Both the position numbers and the translations under genes were made by a program. Below the pieces are notes generated by a model. It saw only the letters and a program-made list of their open reading frames with translations, ran no database searches and was not told the DNA's origin. From the NCBI RefSeq assembly GCF_002763455.1, contig NZ_NIXK01000006.1, positions 186,001 through 250,000 of the forward strand: a stretch of 64,000 bases of DNA, in the 5' to 3' direction. Of this stretch, positions 9,263 to 17,750 are shown piece after piece (positions within the stretch are counted from its first letter, which is position 1; every line of letters starts with the position of its first letter). The stretch comes from Lentibacillus sediminis. Its GTDB lineage: Bacteria; Bacillota; Bacilli; Bacillales; Amphibacillaceae.

Positions 9263-10415
9263 CCGTTTCCCTCCTCTGCTTTCCGAAACAAACTTGTTCT
9301 ATATGTTCCAATAAATGTTTGCTTGCTTTTCCTTGTTCAAACGATCCGGTCATCTTATGAAACCGTGTCATTTTCCGCTCATACTTGTTTTGGTCAAACG
9401 CCATGATTTCCTCGCGCAGCATTTCCTCACTCATTGCAGAAATAAAAGGGAGTTCATCCAGGTCAAAATACAGCTTTCGATCCTGCCCCGTATATGTTTT
9501 GACATCCGGAATATATAAAAAACACGGGCGTTTTGTGATGGAAAAATCAAACATCAGTGATGAGTAATCTGTTATTAAGACGTCGGAAATGAGCAGCAAT
9601 TCCTGAATGTCATCATAGGCTGTCACATCCATCATATTGCTTCCATAGGCCAGCTGATCCGATTTGTGCAGTAAATGCGGGTGCAGCTTGACTAAAATAA
9701 CCCAGTCATTTCCAAATTTACTCCTTAACGTATCCGTGATCCTGGTCCAATCCAATTGGTAGATATCCAAATCATTATTATTACGGAAAGTAGGAGCATA
9801 AAGTAAAACATTTGCTGTCTGATCGATATTCAGCTTTTCGCGAATGTTGTTTCGAAGCATCCGGTTATTCTGAAACAACACATCATTCCTCGGTGTTCCA
9901 TGTTCAAAAATCTCCCCGTCACACCAGAATGCCCTTCGGAAAATGGCGGTACTATATGCACACCCGGAAAGCAATAAGTCACATTTTCGCGAGTCCTTTT
10001 TTGCCATTCGGATATAACCCGGGGGCAGCACATCTTCTGCATCCTTTTCAATTTGCTTTAAACGCAGTGAACTGTGCCAGGTCTGTATGTAATACTGATT
10101 TTTCCGCTTCACAAATAAATCTGTCGTCCGGTAGTTTGTGATAACGACTTTGGAGGTGCATAATTCGTAAAAATAGGCAAGCGACATGGTCTTTACTTTT
10201 CGGACATGTTTTAGTCCCGTTTTATCATCTGGATGGTTAAAGGCCCAGACAACATCGAATTTGCCTTTTGCATCATGCGCACTAATATAATTTGAAATGT
10301 ACTTCGGGTTGCATCCATAGTTGCTGCCATAATAGCTGAATAGGAAGATCTTGTTGTTTTGCATTGGAAATAGGTTAAAAAAATAAATGAGCAAACGTGC
10401 CAGCACTTGTTTCAT
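9249..10415 (-). CDS. CDP-glycerol:glycerophosphotransferase family (TagB/TagF-like)
   Basis: 388 residues from the ATG at 10415, preceded by AAAGGAGG at about 10 bases; the 51 extra N-terminal codons of the longest frame overlap the upstream gene and are not protein-like. Family features include KNQYYIQTWHSSLRLKQ, the GTPRNDVLF segment, VLLYAPTFRNN, the KLHPH motif and ITDYSSLMFDFS, which contact CDP and the acceptor in TagF-type enzymes. It probably adds one or more glycerol-phosphate residues to the EPS unit or a linker. It overlaps the previous gene by 4 bp and tagD by 14 bp. Its size suits a single-domain TagB-like enzyme rather than a full TagF polymerase. Confidence 0.85.
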   Translation of the reverse strand: MKQVLARLLIYFFNLFPMQNNKIFLFSYYGSNYGCNPKYISNYISAHDAKGKFDVVWAFNHPDDKTGLKHVRKVKTMSLAYFYELCTSKVVITNYRTTDLFVKRKNQYYIQTWHSSLRLKQIEKDAEDVLPPGYIRMAKKDSRKCDLLLSGCAYSTAIFRRAFWCDGEIFEHGTPRNDVLFQNNRMLRNNIREKLNIDQTANVLLYAPTFRNNNDLDIYQLDWTRITDTLRSKFGNDWVILVKLHPHLLHKSDQLAYGSNMMDVTAYDDIQELLLISDVLITDYSSLMFDFSITKRPCFLYIPDVKTYTGQDRKLYFDLDELPFISAMSEEMLREEIMAFDQNKYERKMTRFHKMTGSFEQGKASKHLLEHIEQVCFGKQRRETDEAI

Positions 10416-11467
10416 TTTACGGCCGCCTCCTTTCCTGGATTTACCTTCACAGCATGCAGTCCTTCCGGTTTTGGTAAGACCCTTAAAGCGCGGAGTCCTT
10501 TTCTTATACCGAGATAAGCGATTTGCAGGGATGGATGTAATGAAAATAATGTTAACTGCCTGCTCCATTCTTTATCTTGTTCCACTGCATTTTTGAAATA
10601 GCTGTGATTCTGCCTGATATAAGTTTTTATTTTCTGGCAATGCATCGCATTTTTTCCCTTGTTTCTCCATAACAGCTGATAGTGGATCAGACATGTTTTT
10701 AACATCAGCTTATAGGATTCATTCAGAAATTCAGGAAAATAGCTTTCCAGGAAACGATGCCGTTCCTTTAATCCTTCCATGATATCCAGGTTCTTCGGTG
10801 TGTAAGCAGCAACGATACTGTCGGGACGCTGATAATAATAGTAAAACGGCTGATGAAGCAGTACCAGTTTCTCCACCCGGTGCATCACCTGATGAGCCCA
10901 GAACACATCTTCAAATAAGACGCCTTTTTTAAAAGGGATGTTCTGTATAAGTGAGGTTTTATACAGCTTCCCCCATGCAAAATTTTTCACCTTCTCATTA
11001 ATGACAAGTTCTTTCATGGCATTCATTTTGTTTAAAATTACAGGCTCCGCATTTTGTTTAAAAAATCGCTCGTCGACAAAAAGCTTATCATCATAGGCAT
11101 AATAAAATGCTCCCTGAACAAGGTCCGCTTCCATCTCTGTCATCGCTTTTATGAAACTTTGGACCATGTCAGATGCAATCCAATCATCACTATCCACAAA
11201 CATCGTATACTCCCCAGTTACCTCTCTCATGCCGTAATTGCGTGCATCAGAAAGACCGCCATTCTCCTTATGGCACACCTTTATCCTGCTGTCCTTTTTC
11301 CGGTATTCTTCTGCAATATTGCCGCACTCATCAGGGGAACCATCATTAACGAGAATAATTTCCAGATTGGTATAGGTCTGGTTCCGAATACTGTCGGTGC
11401 AGCGATGGATGTACTTTTCCACCTTATATAACGGAACAACAATACTGACCTTGCCTCTTTCCAGCAT
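10412..11467 (-). CDS. Glycosyltransferase family 2
   Basis: 351 residues. The N-terminal GT2 domain has VSIVVPLYKVEKYI, EIILVNDGSPDEC, NGGLSDARNYGM and VDSDDWI. The C-terminal half resembles that of the genes at 6817 and 7842. The stop overlaps the start of the CDP-glycerol transferase by 4 bp, indicating translational coupling. The ATG is preceded by a GGGAG-type site. It likely builds part of the repeat unit or the acceptor for the glycerol-phosphate step; the sugar is unknown. Confidence 0.87.
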   Translation of the reverse strand: MLERGKVSIVVPLYKVEKYIHRCTDSIRNQTYTNLEIILVNDGSPDECGNIAEEYRKKDSRIKVCHKENGGLSDARNYGMREVTGEYTMFVDSDDWIASDMVQSFIKAMTEMEADLVQGAFYYAYDDKLFVDERFFKQNAEPVILNKMNAMKELVINEKVKNFAWGKLYKTSLIQNIPFKKGVLFEDVFWAHQVMHRVEKLVLLHQPFYYYYQRPDSIVAAYTPKNLDIMEGLKERHRFLESYFPEFLNESYKLMLKTCLIHYQLLWRNKGKNAMHCQKIKTYIRQNHSYFKNAVEQDKEWSRQLTLFSLHPSLQIAYLGIRKGLRALRVLPKPEGLHAVKVNPGKEAAVK

Positions 11468-11481
11468 GTGGACACTCCCTT

Positions 11482-12669
11482 CTAAACAAATGCATACAAT
11501 TTTTTCAGTTCGCCGGTATTTTCATAATCTGTTTCTATACAGTTTGCTGCAAGTTGCTGTCTCTGGTCAGGATCGTTATACAGCATTTCCACACCATCAG
11601 CGATCCCCTCCACCGACAGCTCACAAATACACCCATCAAATCCATCCTGTACCTGACTAGGTGCTGTGGTGTAATTCGTAATCAACACCGGTTTCCCTAG
11701 TATCTGTGCCTCGCCGACAGTGACCGCTTTCCCCTCATATCTTGATGGTTGGACATAAAGGTCTGCTGCTTTGATAAACGGGTAGGGATTTATCTTTTTC
11801 CCCAATAAAAAAAAGTTGTCCTCCAGCTCGTTTTCGGCAATTAGTTGATGCAGCATGGTCTCATCACCGCCATACCCGACAACATACCATGCAAAATTGT
11901 AATCTCTGTCCTTCAATTGTCTTAATGCTTTCACTGCCTGATCAATTCCTTTGGCATGGGATAGCCTGGCTACCGTTATCAATTTAAAGCGCTGATCGTC
12001 CATCATGGGACTCTCTACCCGTTCATCAGCCAGTTTCCGAATGAGATGGGGAGAAGTGATATTTTCAATCACCGTTACCCGTTGCTCCAGTTCCGGATAT
12101 TTTTGCAAAAAAGATGCCGCACATGCTTCCGACACTGCAATAATATGGTCAAATTTCTCCCACATTTTCATATCCAGCTCAACATCCGTATCCACCGTCG
12201 CGTAATCCGTATGAATCCAGGCAATCTTCGTCTTGGCCTCGACCTTTTCCGCTACAAAATAATGCGGCCACAGATAGCTGACAGCCACATCATATTTCTT
12301 TTCCAGCTCCGGCAGGAATGGAAGTGCATATTCCCACATGAGCTGCATCTGATAGTATCCCGGCTCGCTCGTCCCCTTCAGCTTCCCTCTGACATCGGCA
12401 TGGATGCGAGAAACAATGCGGGATAACCCAAGTGGAATTTGCTTATCCATAAACACCTGTTTAATAGATTTCCTGAATGTCGCGTACGCTGGAATCTCTC
12501 TTAGCAGCGTTGCTCTGTCTGTCAGCAATTGCATAAATTCGCCCTGATGCTTATACAGCATGAGATCGACCTTGTAATTTGTGTAATCAAAATGGTCCAG
12601 CATACTGATCAGACTTCGTTCCACTCCGCCGACTTCCATATCAAAAGAAGCGATTAACATGTCTTTCAT
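11482..12669 (-). CDS. Glycosyltransferase, GT4-like (GT-B fold)
   Basis: 395 residues from the ATG at 12669 (GGGAGAG ribosome site); an ATG three codons later is also possible. The N terminus carries EVGGVERSL; the C-terminal donor domain has TVARLSHAKGID, LLGKKINPYPFI and EGKAVTVGEAQ, the GT4 nucleotide-sugar motif. It is a paralogue of the enzymes at 576 and 5602, giving three related GT4 genes spaced through the distal EPS cluster. It overlaps the end of the preceding gene by 29 bp, so the two are probably translated together. Confidence 0.85.
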   Translation of the reverse strand: MKDMLIASFDMEVGGVERSLISMLDHFDYTNYKVDLMLYKHQGEFMQLLTDRATLLREIPAYATFRKSIKQVFMDKQIPLGLSRIVSRIHADVRGKLKGTSEPGYYQMQLMWEYALPFLPELEKKYDVAVSYLWPHYFVAEKVEAKTKIAWIHTDYATVDTDVELDMKMWEKFDHIIAVSEACAASFLQKYPELEQRVTVIENITSPHLIRKLADERVESPMMDDQRFKLITVARLSHAKGIDQAVKALRQLKDRDYNFAWYVVGYGGDETMLHQLIAENELEDNFFLLGKKINPYPFIKAADLYVQPSRYEGKAVTVGEAQILGKPVLITNYTTAPSQVQDGFDGCICELSVEGIADGVEMLYNDPDQRQQLAANCIETDYENTGELKKLYAFV

Positions 12670-13798
12670 TCTTTTCTCTCCCACTAATCTGATAGATATC
12701 CATAAGTGTGGAAACCCCTTCATCCAGGGAATACCCGCTTTGTTCGAAGGCCGCTTTCACACGATGGGCATTCCGTTCTTTGCCGGCGGATGCTGCCTGC
12801 CTGATTTTTTCTGCCCAGACCTCTCCTCCCTCCTCCAGGGAAAGTGTCCACAGCAAATTCAGTCCAACATCAGCTTCATGCTGGATGGCCTCCGATACGA
12901 CACAGGAAACCCCGCTTGCCTGTGCTTCCAATAACACCAGACCGAGTCCCTCATAAAGGGAAGGAAAAACAAATACATCCATACTGTGAAGCATCGTATC
13001 AATATCATCTCGAATACCGGCAAACGTGATATTTTCATAGATTCCTTCTCTTTTTGCCCGCTTCTCTATATATTTTTTTAATTCCCCATCCCCTACCAGC
13101 AGCAGTTTAATGGTAGGATCTTTCTCCAACAGACGTTTAAATATGTCTAACAAAAACAGATGATTCTTTGCTTCGATAAACCTGCCTATATGGCCGATGA
13201 CCATACTGTTTCCCATGCCTTTTTCCATTTTGTATTTCTTCACTTCGGCTCCTCGATGCTTTAAAAATGCTTCATAGTTGATCACATTGGGAAAATAAGC
13301 ATATTTTTCCATCTGCAGTACAGAACTCCCAAATAAATACCTTGCAGCACCTTTACTGCAAGCCAATAATTTAGTAGAAGAGCATAGAATGATAAAACGC
13401 ATGAACGCTATATAAACTCTTCGCAAAAAAGTGCCGCTGTCATCCTCCGTCGTGTGGGCGTGGGCAATCCTTATTTTAATCCCCGCCAGAATGGCTGCAG
13501 CGTTGGCAATGCCGCAATGAAATAAGGTGTGGGAATGCACTGCCGCATATGGTCCATGTTTCTTCATGACATGATACAGTTCTTTCATGGATGTCGTTTT
13601 GGACAGGTGGAATACGTTGCCGCCAAGCTTCTTTATTTCTTGATCGTAATGTGCACTCTCTCTGCTGTAGGAAACAAAATCAAACTGGAGGTGCTCCCGG
13701 TTAATGTTCCGGTAAATATTCATCAGCATCGTTTCCGTCCCGGCACGGTTCATCGCCCCAACAACATGCAGGATTCTGGCAGGACGTGATTTATCCAT
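12641..13798 (-). CDS. EpsF-like glycosyltransferase (GT4)
   Basis: 385 residues from the ATG at 13798, which follows AAGGAG at 7 bases. It resembles B. subtilis EpsF: RILHVVGAMNRAGTETMLMN at the start, IYRNINREHLQFDFVSY soon after, and a GT4 donor domain with IGHIGRFIEAKNH, FAGIRDDI and SLYEGLGLVLLEA. A second EpsF-like gene lies at 19734, so the cluster encodes two. It is the first gene after the SinR-type regulator, with only 4 bp between them. It probably acts as a cytoplasmic transferase in repeat-unit assembly. Confidence 0.85.
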   Translation of the reverse strand: MDKSRPARILHVVGAMNRAGTETMLMNIYRNINREHLQFDFVSYSRESAHYDQEIKKLGGNVFHLSKTTSMKELYHVMKKHGPYAAVHSHTLFHCGIANAAAILAGIKIRIAHAHTTEDDSGTFLRRVYIAFMRFIILCSSTKLLACSKGAARYLFGSSVLQMEKYAYFPNVINYEAFLKHRGAEVKKYKMEKGMGNSMVIGHIGRFIEAKNHLFLLDIFKRLLEKDPTIKLLLVGDGELKKYIEKRAKREGIYENITFAGIRDDIDTMLHSMDVFVFPSLYEGLGLVLLEAQASGVSCVVSEAIQHEADVGLNLLWTLSLEEGGEVWAEKIRQAASAGKERNAHRVKAAFEQSGYSLDEGVSTLMDIYQISGREKNERHVNRFF

Positions 13799-13802
13799 TT
13801 CG

Positions 13803-14135
13803 TTACTCCTTTTGCTTTTGTTCTTTTTGCCATCTTGTAAATTCAATCACCTGCTGCACCTGATCTTTCTTCACCCCTGATTCCTTCAGTTCATGGACAA
13901 ATTCCATCCATTCGCGATCAGACAGGACACTATTTTCCAAATCTGTATCAATTAATCGGCGTAAATCCACATCAAGGACATTCGCAAGTCTTTCAAGGAT
14001 GGAAATGGAGGGGTTCCTGTTTTTATTTCGTTCGATATTGCTCAAATACGATTTCGATACCTTCGCGCGTTGTGCACATTCTGATAATGTTAACCCTTTC
14101 TTTTCACGGATGTTTTTTATATTTGTCCCCAGCAT
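13803..14135 (-). CDS. sinR: SinR-type transcriptional repressor
   Basis: 110 residues, almost the size of B. subtilis SinR (111). Residues 6-60 form an XRE-type helix-turn-helix (EKKGLTLSECAQRAKVSKSY, then SNIERN and PSISILERL). Residues 75-105 match the SinR/SinI dimerisation helices, including EWMEFVHELKESGV and EFTRWQKEQ. SinR represses eps and matrix genes in B. subtilis and is opposed by SinI. Here the gene lies inside the EPS cluster, 4 bp from each neighbour, while palindromes matching SinR operators sit at the epsA promoter and before epsC. Autoregulation through the operon is therefore likely. No sinI gene is visible. SlrR is an alternative name for this branch. Confidence 0.85.
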   Translation of the reverse strand: MLGTNIKNIREKKGLTLSECAQRAKVSKSYLSNIERNKNRNPSISILERLANVLDVDLRRLIDTDLENSVLSDREWMEFVHELKESGVKKDQVQQVIEFTRWQKEQKQKE

Positions 14136-14138
14136 TTT

Positions 14139-15329
14139 CTATACCTCATGTTTTCCTAAGATCAAATAGCTTCGTTTACTCATGTCTCCTTCAATCATTT
14201 GCCTGATGCATGTAATGACTCGTATTTGCTGGTCGATTGTTAAGTTTGATCCGGAAGGCAGGCAAATCCCTGCTGCAAATAACGATTCAGCTACATGTTC
14301 GTTTGTACGGTGTGAATAGTAGGCAGCTCCTTTAAATAACGGCTGCAGATGGAGCGGTTTCCACACAGGGCGTGCTTCGATATTTTGCCTGTGCAATGCC
14401 TGTAGCAGCTGACTTACGGTGACCCTTGCTTCTGTTTCATTGATAAGCATGACGGACAGCCATCGGTTTGTTTTTGTGTCCTTCAGTTCCGGCATAAAGG
14501 TGATTCCGGGAACGTCCGACAGTGAGTGATAATAAATATCAAAAATACTTCTTCGTGCTGCAATTCTTTTTTCCAACACCTCAAGCTGTGCTCTGCCGAC
14601 ACTGGCCAACAGGTTGCTGATCCGGTAATTGTACCCTTTGACACTGTGCTGATAATGCGGTGCCGGGTCACGGGCCTGACTTGCCAGAAACCTCGCACGT
14701 TCCATTGCCGCTTCGTCATTTGATACAAGCATCCCTCCACCGGATGTTGTGATAATTTTATTTCCGTTAAAGGAGAAAATCCCAAACCTGCCAAATGAAC
14801 CGGATGCCGCGCCCCTGTAAATCGTTCCCAATGACTCGGCTGCATCCTCAATCATCGGCACGTCATACTGATTGCACAGGGCGATAATTTCATCCATCTT
14901 TGCACTTTGTCCATACAAATTGACGACAATCACAGCTTTTGGCAATGTCCCTTTTTGCGCTGAATCCTGAAAAGCTTTTTTGAGTGCTCTTGGTGATATG
15001 TTCCAAGATGCCGGTTCGGAGTCAATGAAAACAGGTTCTGCCCCCTGATAGAGTATGGGGTTGGCACTTGCCACAAACGTCAATGTGGAGCAAAATACTT
15101 TATCCCCTTCCTTGACTCCCAGTAAATCCAGTGCCAGATGAATGGCTGCTGTTCCTGAACTGACGGCAACGGCGCTTTTAACCCCGGTGAAGGTCGCCAT
15201 TTCTTTTTCAAAAGCATCTACATGGGGTCCCAGCGGGGCGATCCAGTTGGATGCAATTGCTTCCTTTATAGCCCTTTCTTCCTTTCCGCTCAAATGTGGC
15301 GGAGAAAGAAAAATCCTTGAATCTGTCAA
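14139..15329 (-). CDS. epsN: DegT/DnrJ/EryC1-family sugar aminotransferase (EpsN-like)
   Basis: 396 residues from a TTG at 15329 with an AAGGTGG site about 8 bases upstream. The longer frame to 15404 would translate an 18-bp direct repeat and is not credible. PLP-enzyme features: SSGTAAIHLA near 58-65, D162 in the EDAAESLG segment and the Schiff-base lysine K191 in FSFNGNK. These enzymes aminate a nucleotide-linked 4-keto-6-deoxy sugar. The likely substrate is made by the EpsC-type dehydratase at 22362, and the product would go to the EpsM-type acetyltransferase next door, giving a UDP-diacetylbacillosamine-type sugar as in other bacteria. Confidence 0.88.
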   Translation of the reverse strand: MTDSRIFLSPPHLSGKEERAIKEAIASNWIAPLGPHVDAFEKEMATFTGVKSAVAVSSGTAAIHLALDLLGVKEGDKVFCSTLTFVASANPILYQGAEPVFIDSEPASWNISPRALKKAFQDSAQKGTLPKAVIVVNLYGQSAKMDEIIALCNQYDVPMIEDAAESLGTIYRGAASGSFGRFGIFSFNGNKIITTSGGGMLVSNDEAAMERARFLASQARDPAPHYQHSVKGYNYRISNLLASVGRAQLEVLEKRIAARRSIFDIYYHSLSDVPGITFMPELKDTKTNRWLSVMLINETEARVTVSQLLQALHRQNIEARPVWKPLHLQPLFKGAAYYSHRTNEHVAESLFAAGICLPSGSNLTIDQQIRVITCIRQMIEGDMSKRSYLILGKHEV

Positions 15330-15353
15330 AAAACCACCACCTTTTTTGGGGAG

Positions 15354-15410
15354 GGTGCCTGTCACCTCCCGGATTTTGTCGAAACATTTGATGGTGCCTG
15401 TCACCTCCCG
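15354..15410. repeat. Two 18-bp direct repeats with 21-bp spacer
   Basis: GGTGCCTGTCACCTCCCG occurs at 15354-15371 and again at 15393-15410. The gap between the EpsM and EpsN genes consists largely of this pair. The core GGTGCCTGTCACC is itself nearly palindromic. It may be a dispersed intergenic element or a processing or protein-binding site; nothing in the sequence decides this. Confidence 0.7.
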
Positions 15411-15415
15411 AATAA

Positions 15416-16048
15416 CTACTTAATTAATATTCTTTCAATAATCCTCGTTGGACTCCCAACTGCCTTGCTGTATGCCGGAATGGGTTCAATCACGGTGGAT
15501 CCTGCACCTATAACCGACCAGCGTCCGATATGCTTTCCCGGTATGATCGTTGCAGCTGAGCCGACATGCACTCCTTCACCGGTACTAACATTTCCGGCCA
15601 ATGTCGCATTCGGTGAAATATGGGTATAATCACCAATTACACAGTCATGCTCTACGACAGCAGCCGTATTGATAATACAATGCCTCCCGATGTCCGCTTT
15701 TGCGTTGACCACGGCATATGGCATAATGACGGTGCCGCTCCCTATCATGGCAGATGTACTGATCACTGCTGTAGGGTGAATCACCGATAAATAAAGGGAG
15801 GCAGGCAGGTTCAATTCATCTACTATTCTTTTCCGTATTTCATTATGGCCGATCGCCACCACAATTTTCGTATTACTCCGTAGCAGCTTCCATAAAAAAG
15901 AAATGGCCGCATGAATCACGCCATTTCGCTGAAAACCCTGGGTGTATTTATCATCCAATATGGCAATTACCTCACCGCTGCCTATCGTCTCAAGCATTTC
16001 CTGAATCACCCTGCTGTGTCCGCCGTCTCCCAGGATAATCACCTTCAT
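15416..16048 (-). CDS. epsM: Sugar O/N-acetyltransferase, PglD/NeuD-like (EpsM)
   Basis: 210 residues. The N-terminal part has a Rossmann-like KVIILGDGGHSRV segment that binds the UDP-sugar in PglD-type enzymes. Residues of about 90-200 are hexapeptide repeats of a left-handed beta-helix (for example IGSGTVIMPYAVV, IGDYTHISPNATLAGNV), with a catalytic-type histidine in VVEHDC. It should use acetyl-CoA to acetylate the amino sugar made by the adjacent EpsN-type aminotransferase. The start overlaps the end of the EpsL-type gene by 4 bp. B. subtilis EpsM has the same neighbours. Confidence 0.87.
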   Translation of the reverse strand: MKVIILGDGGHSRVIQEMLETIGSGEVIAILDDKYTQGFQRNGVIHAAISFLWKLLRSNTKIVVAIGHNEIRKRIVDELNLPASLYLSVIHPTAVISTSAMIGSGTVIMPYAVVNAKADIGRHCIINTAAVVEHDCVIGDYTHISPNATLAGNVSTGEGVHVGSAATIIPGKHIGRWSVIGAGSTVIEPIPAYSKAVGSPTRIIERILIK

Positions 16049-16629
16049 TGCCGTACTTCTTCCGTGCCGCTGAATTTTTCTACCGTCACGGCGTGCTGTT
16101 GATTGATTCCTTCTCTTTTCACTACTTTAGCAATCGTTAAGAACAGTATTCTCAAATCCAGGGAGAGTCGTTGATTATTTACGTACCATGTATCCAGCTG
16201 AAATTTTTCTTCCCAGGTTATTGCATTCCTGCCATTGACCTGTGCCCAGCCTGTCACCCCTGGCTTTACCTTGTGACGGAGCGACTGCTGTTTATTGTAA
16301 AGCGGCAAATACTCGATCAAGAGTGGCCTCGGTCCGACTAAACTCATCTCGCCTTTCACCACATTGACCAGCTGCGGCAATTCATCCAGACTATATTTCC
16401 GAAGCTGCCTGCCGAGGGACGTTAAACGAATCTCATCGGAAAGCTCACCCTTTTCCATTGTGCGGAATTTATAAAGGGTGAATGGTTGTGCACCAAGCCC
16501 GGGCCGCCCCTGTTTAAACAATACAGGACTTCCCATACGAATTTTAATCACAGCTGCGACTAGTACCATGAGTGGAGACAGCAGGATGATTAGTGAGATT
16601 GAAATAACCAGATCCATGCACCGTTTCAC
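16045..16629 (-). CDS. epsL: Initiating phosphoglycosyltransferase (EpsL, bacterial sugar transferase family)
   Basis: 194 residues from a GTG at 16629, chosen because GGGAGGGAG precedes it; the longer frame begins within the galE tail. A re-entrant or transmembrane helix at about 7-30 is followed by the family motifs KFRTM, SLDELPQLVNVVKGEMS and VGPRPL, and near the end WAQVNGRN. These monotopic enzymes move a sugar-1-phosphate from UDP-sugar to undecaprenyl phosphate and so start the repeat unit. The lipid-linked sugar is likely the diacetylated amino sugar from EpsC, EpsN and EpsM. It overlaps epsM by 4 bp. Confidence 0.88.
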   Translation of the reverse strand: MKRCMDLVISISLIILLSPLMVLVAAVIKIRMGSPVLFKQGRPGLGAQPFTLYKFRTMEKGELSDEIRLTSLGRQLRKYSLDELPQLVNVVKGEMSLVGPRPLLIEYLPLYNKQQSLRHKVKPGVTGWAQVNGRNAITWEEKFQLDTWYVNNQRLSLDLRILFLTIAKVVKREGINQQHAVTVEKFSGTEEVRQ

Positions 16630-16655
16630 TTTTACTCCCTCCCTTGTCGAGATTT

Positions 16656-17735
16656 TCAACTATTAAAAAACTCCACTGGCTCATGTCGTGGAGTTTTTTC
16701 CTTATACACCGTTAACGTTTTTCTGTCATAACCAGATGGGTTATTACGCTGCCAGCGCCAGGTATCTTTGCACATGGCTTCCGGCCCCCTTTCTGCCTGC
16801 CAGCCCAATTGGGACCCTGCTTTGGACGGGTCTGCATAACAGACGGCTACATCTCCCGGTCTTGGTTCAGTAAAACGAAAAGGGATCGTTTTATTGGCTG
16901 CATTTTCAAAAGCCATCACCATTTCCAAGACACTCAAGCCTTTTCCCGTACCAAGATTATAGGCATCCATCCCCTTCATCGCAGTTACTTTTTCCAATGC
17001 TTTCAAATGTCCTTTTGCCAAATCAACGACATGGATATAATCTCGAACCCCAGTTCCATCCCTCGTGTTATATTCCCTGCCGAATATGTGCAGCTCTTCC
17101 CTTTTCCCAACGGCCACCTGGGAAATGAACGGCATTAAATTATTCGGTATGCCATGCGGATCTTCGCCAATCAGGCCGCTTTCATGGGCCCCCACCGGGT
17201 TAAAATACCTTAAAGACGCGATGCTCCAGTCTGGATCTGCAAAAGCAATGTCTCCAAGTATCTGTTCGATCATCACCTTTGTCCTGCCGTATGGATTTGT
17301 CGATCCAAGTGGTGAATTCTCTGTGATCGGCACCTGATCCGTAGCACCGTAGACAGTGGCTGAGGAACTGAACACCAGGTTTTTCACCGTAAATTCCTGC
17401 ATCACTTCACATAAAACCAGTGTCCCGTTGATATTGTTCCGGTAATACGAAAGCGGAACGGCAACCGACTCTCCCACTGCTTTTAACCCAGCAAAGTGGA
17501 TCACCGCATCTATATCCTCATTTTCCAGAAATATCTCTCTTAGCTGTTTTTTATCCAACAAATCCGCATCATAGATTCTAAATGTTTTTCCCGTTATCTG
17601 CTGGACCCTGTTTAATGCTTCGGGTTTGCTGTTGGAAAAGTTATCTACCACGATGATGGTCTCCCCGTTATTCAGCAACTCCACACAGGTATGACTTCCG
17701 ATATATCCGGCTCCTCCTGTAATCAAAATCGTCAT
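16656..17735 (-). CDS. galE: UDP-glucose 4-epimerase
   Basis: 359 residues from the ATG at 17735 (AAGGAGGG upstream; a Met two codons earlier overlaps that site). The NAD-binding GGAGYIG is at 7-13, the catalytic Ser is in SSSATVYG near 125, and the Tyr-Lys pair is Y149/K153 in YGRTK. It interconverts UDP-glucose and UDP-galactose (or the N-acetyl forms) and so supplies EPS precursors. The protein runs about 25 residues past the usual GalE end, and that tail is encoded by a terminator-like hairpin at 16665-16699. The frame ends only 26 bp before epsL. Confidence 0.92.
   Translation of the reverse strand: MTILITGGAGYIGSHTCVELLNNGETIIVVDNFSNSKPEALNRVQQITGKTFRIYDADLLDKKQLREIFLENEDIDAVIHFAGLKAVGESVAVPLSYYRNNINGTLVLCEVMQEFTVKNLVFSSSATVYGATDQVPITENSPLGSTNPYGRTKVMIEQILGDIAFADPDWSIASLRYFNPVGAHESGLIGEDPHGIPNNLMPFISQVAVGKREELHIFGREYNTRDGTGVRDYIHVVDLAKGHLKALEKVTAMKGMDAYNLGTGKGLSVLEMVMAFENAANKTIPFRFTEPRPGDVAVCYADPSKAGSQLGWQAERGPEAMCKDTWRWQRNNPSGYDRKTLTVYKEKTPRHEPVEFFNS
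16665..16699. terminator. Terminator-like hairpin inside the galE 3' end
   Basis: AAAAAACTCCAC and GTGGAGTTTTTT pair around an 11-base loop, and T-runs are present in both orientations. On the transcribed minus strand it ends in TTTTTTAATAG just before the epsL ribosome site. It lies within the galE reading frame, so it could limit expression of the genes downstream unless transcription reads through. Confidence 0.7.
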
Positions 17736-17750
17736 GACCATCCCTCCTTT

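Noticed and set aside
10416-10568. N-terminal extension of the CDP-glycerol transferase
   Set aside because: It overlaps the upstream GT2 gene and shows no protein-like sequence; the ATG at 10415 follows AAAGGAGG.
15330-15404. N-terminal extension of EpsN
   Set aside because: It would translate the 18-bp direct repeat; the TTG at 15329 has a proper ribosome site and family-like start.
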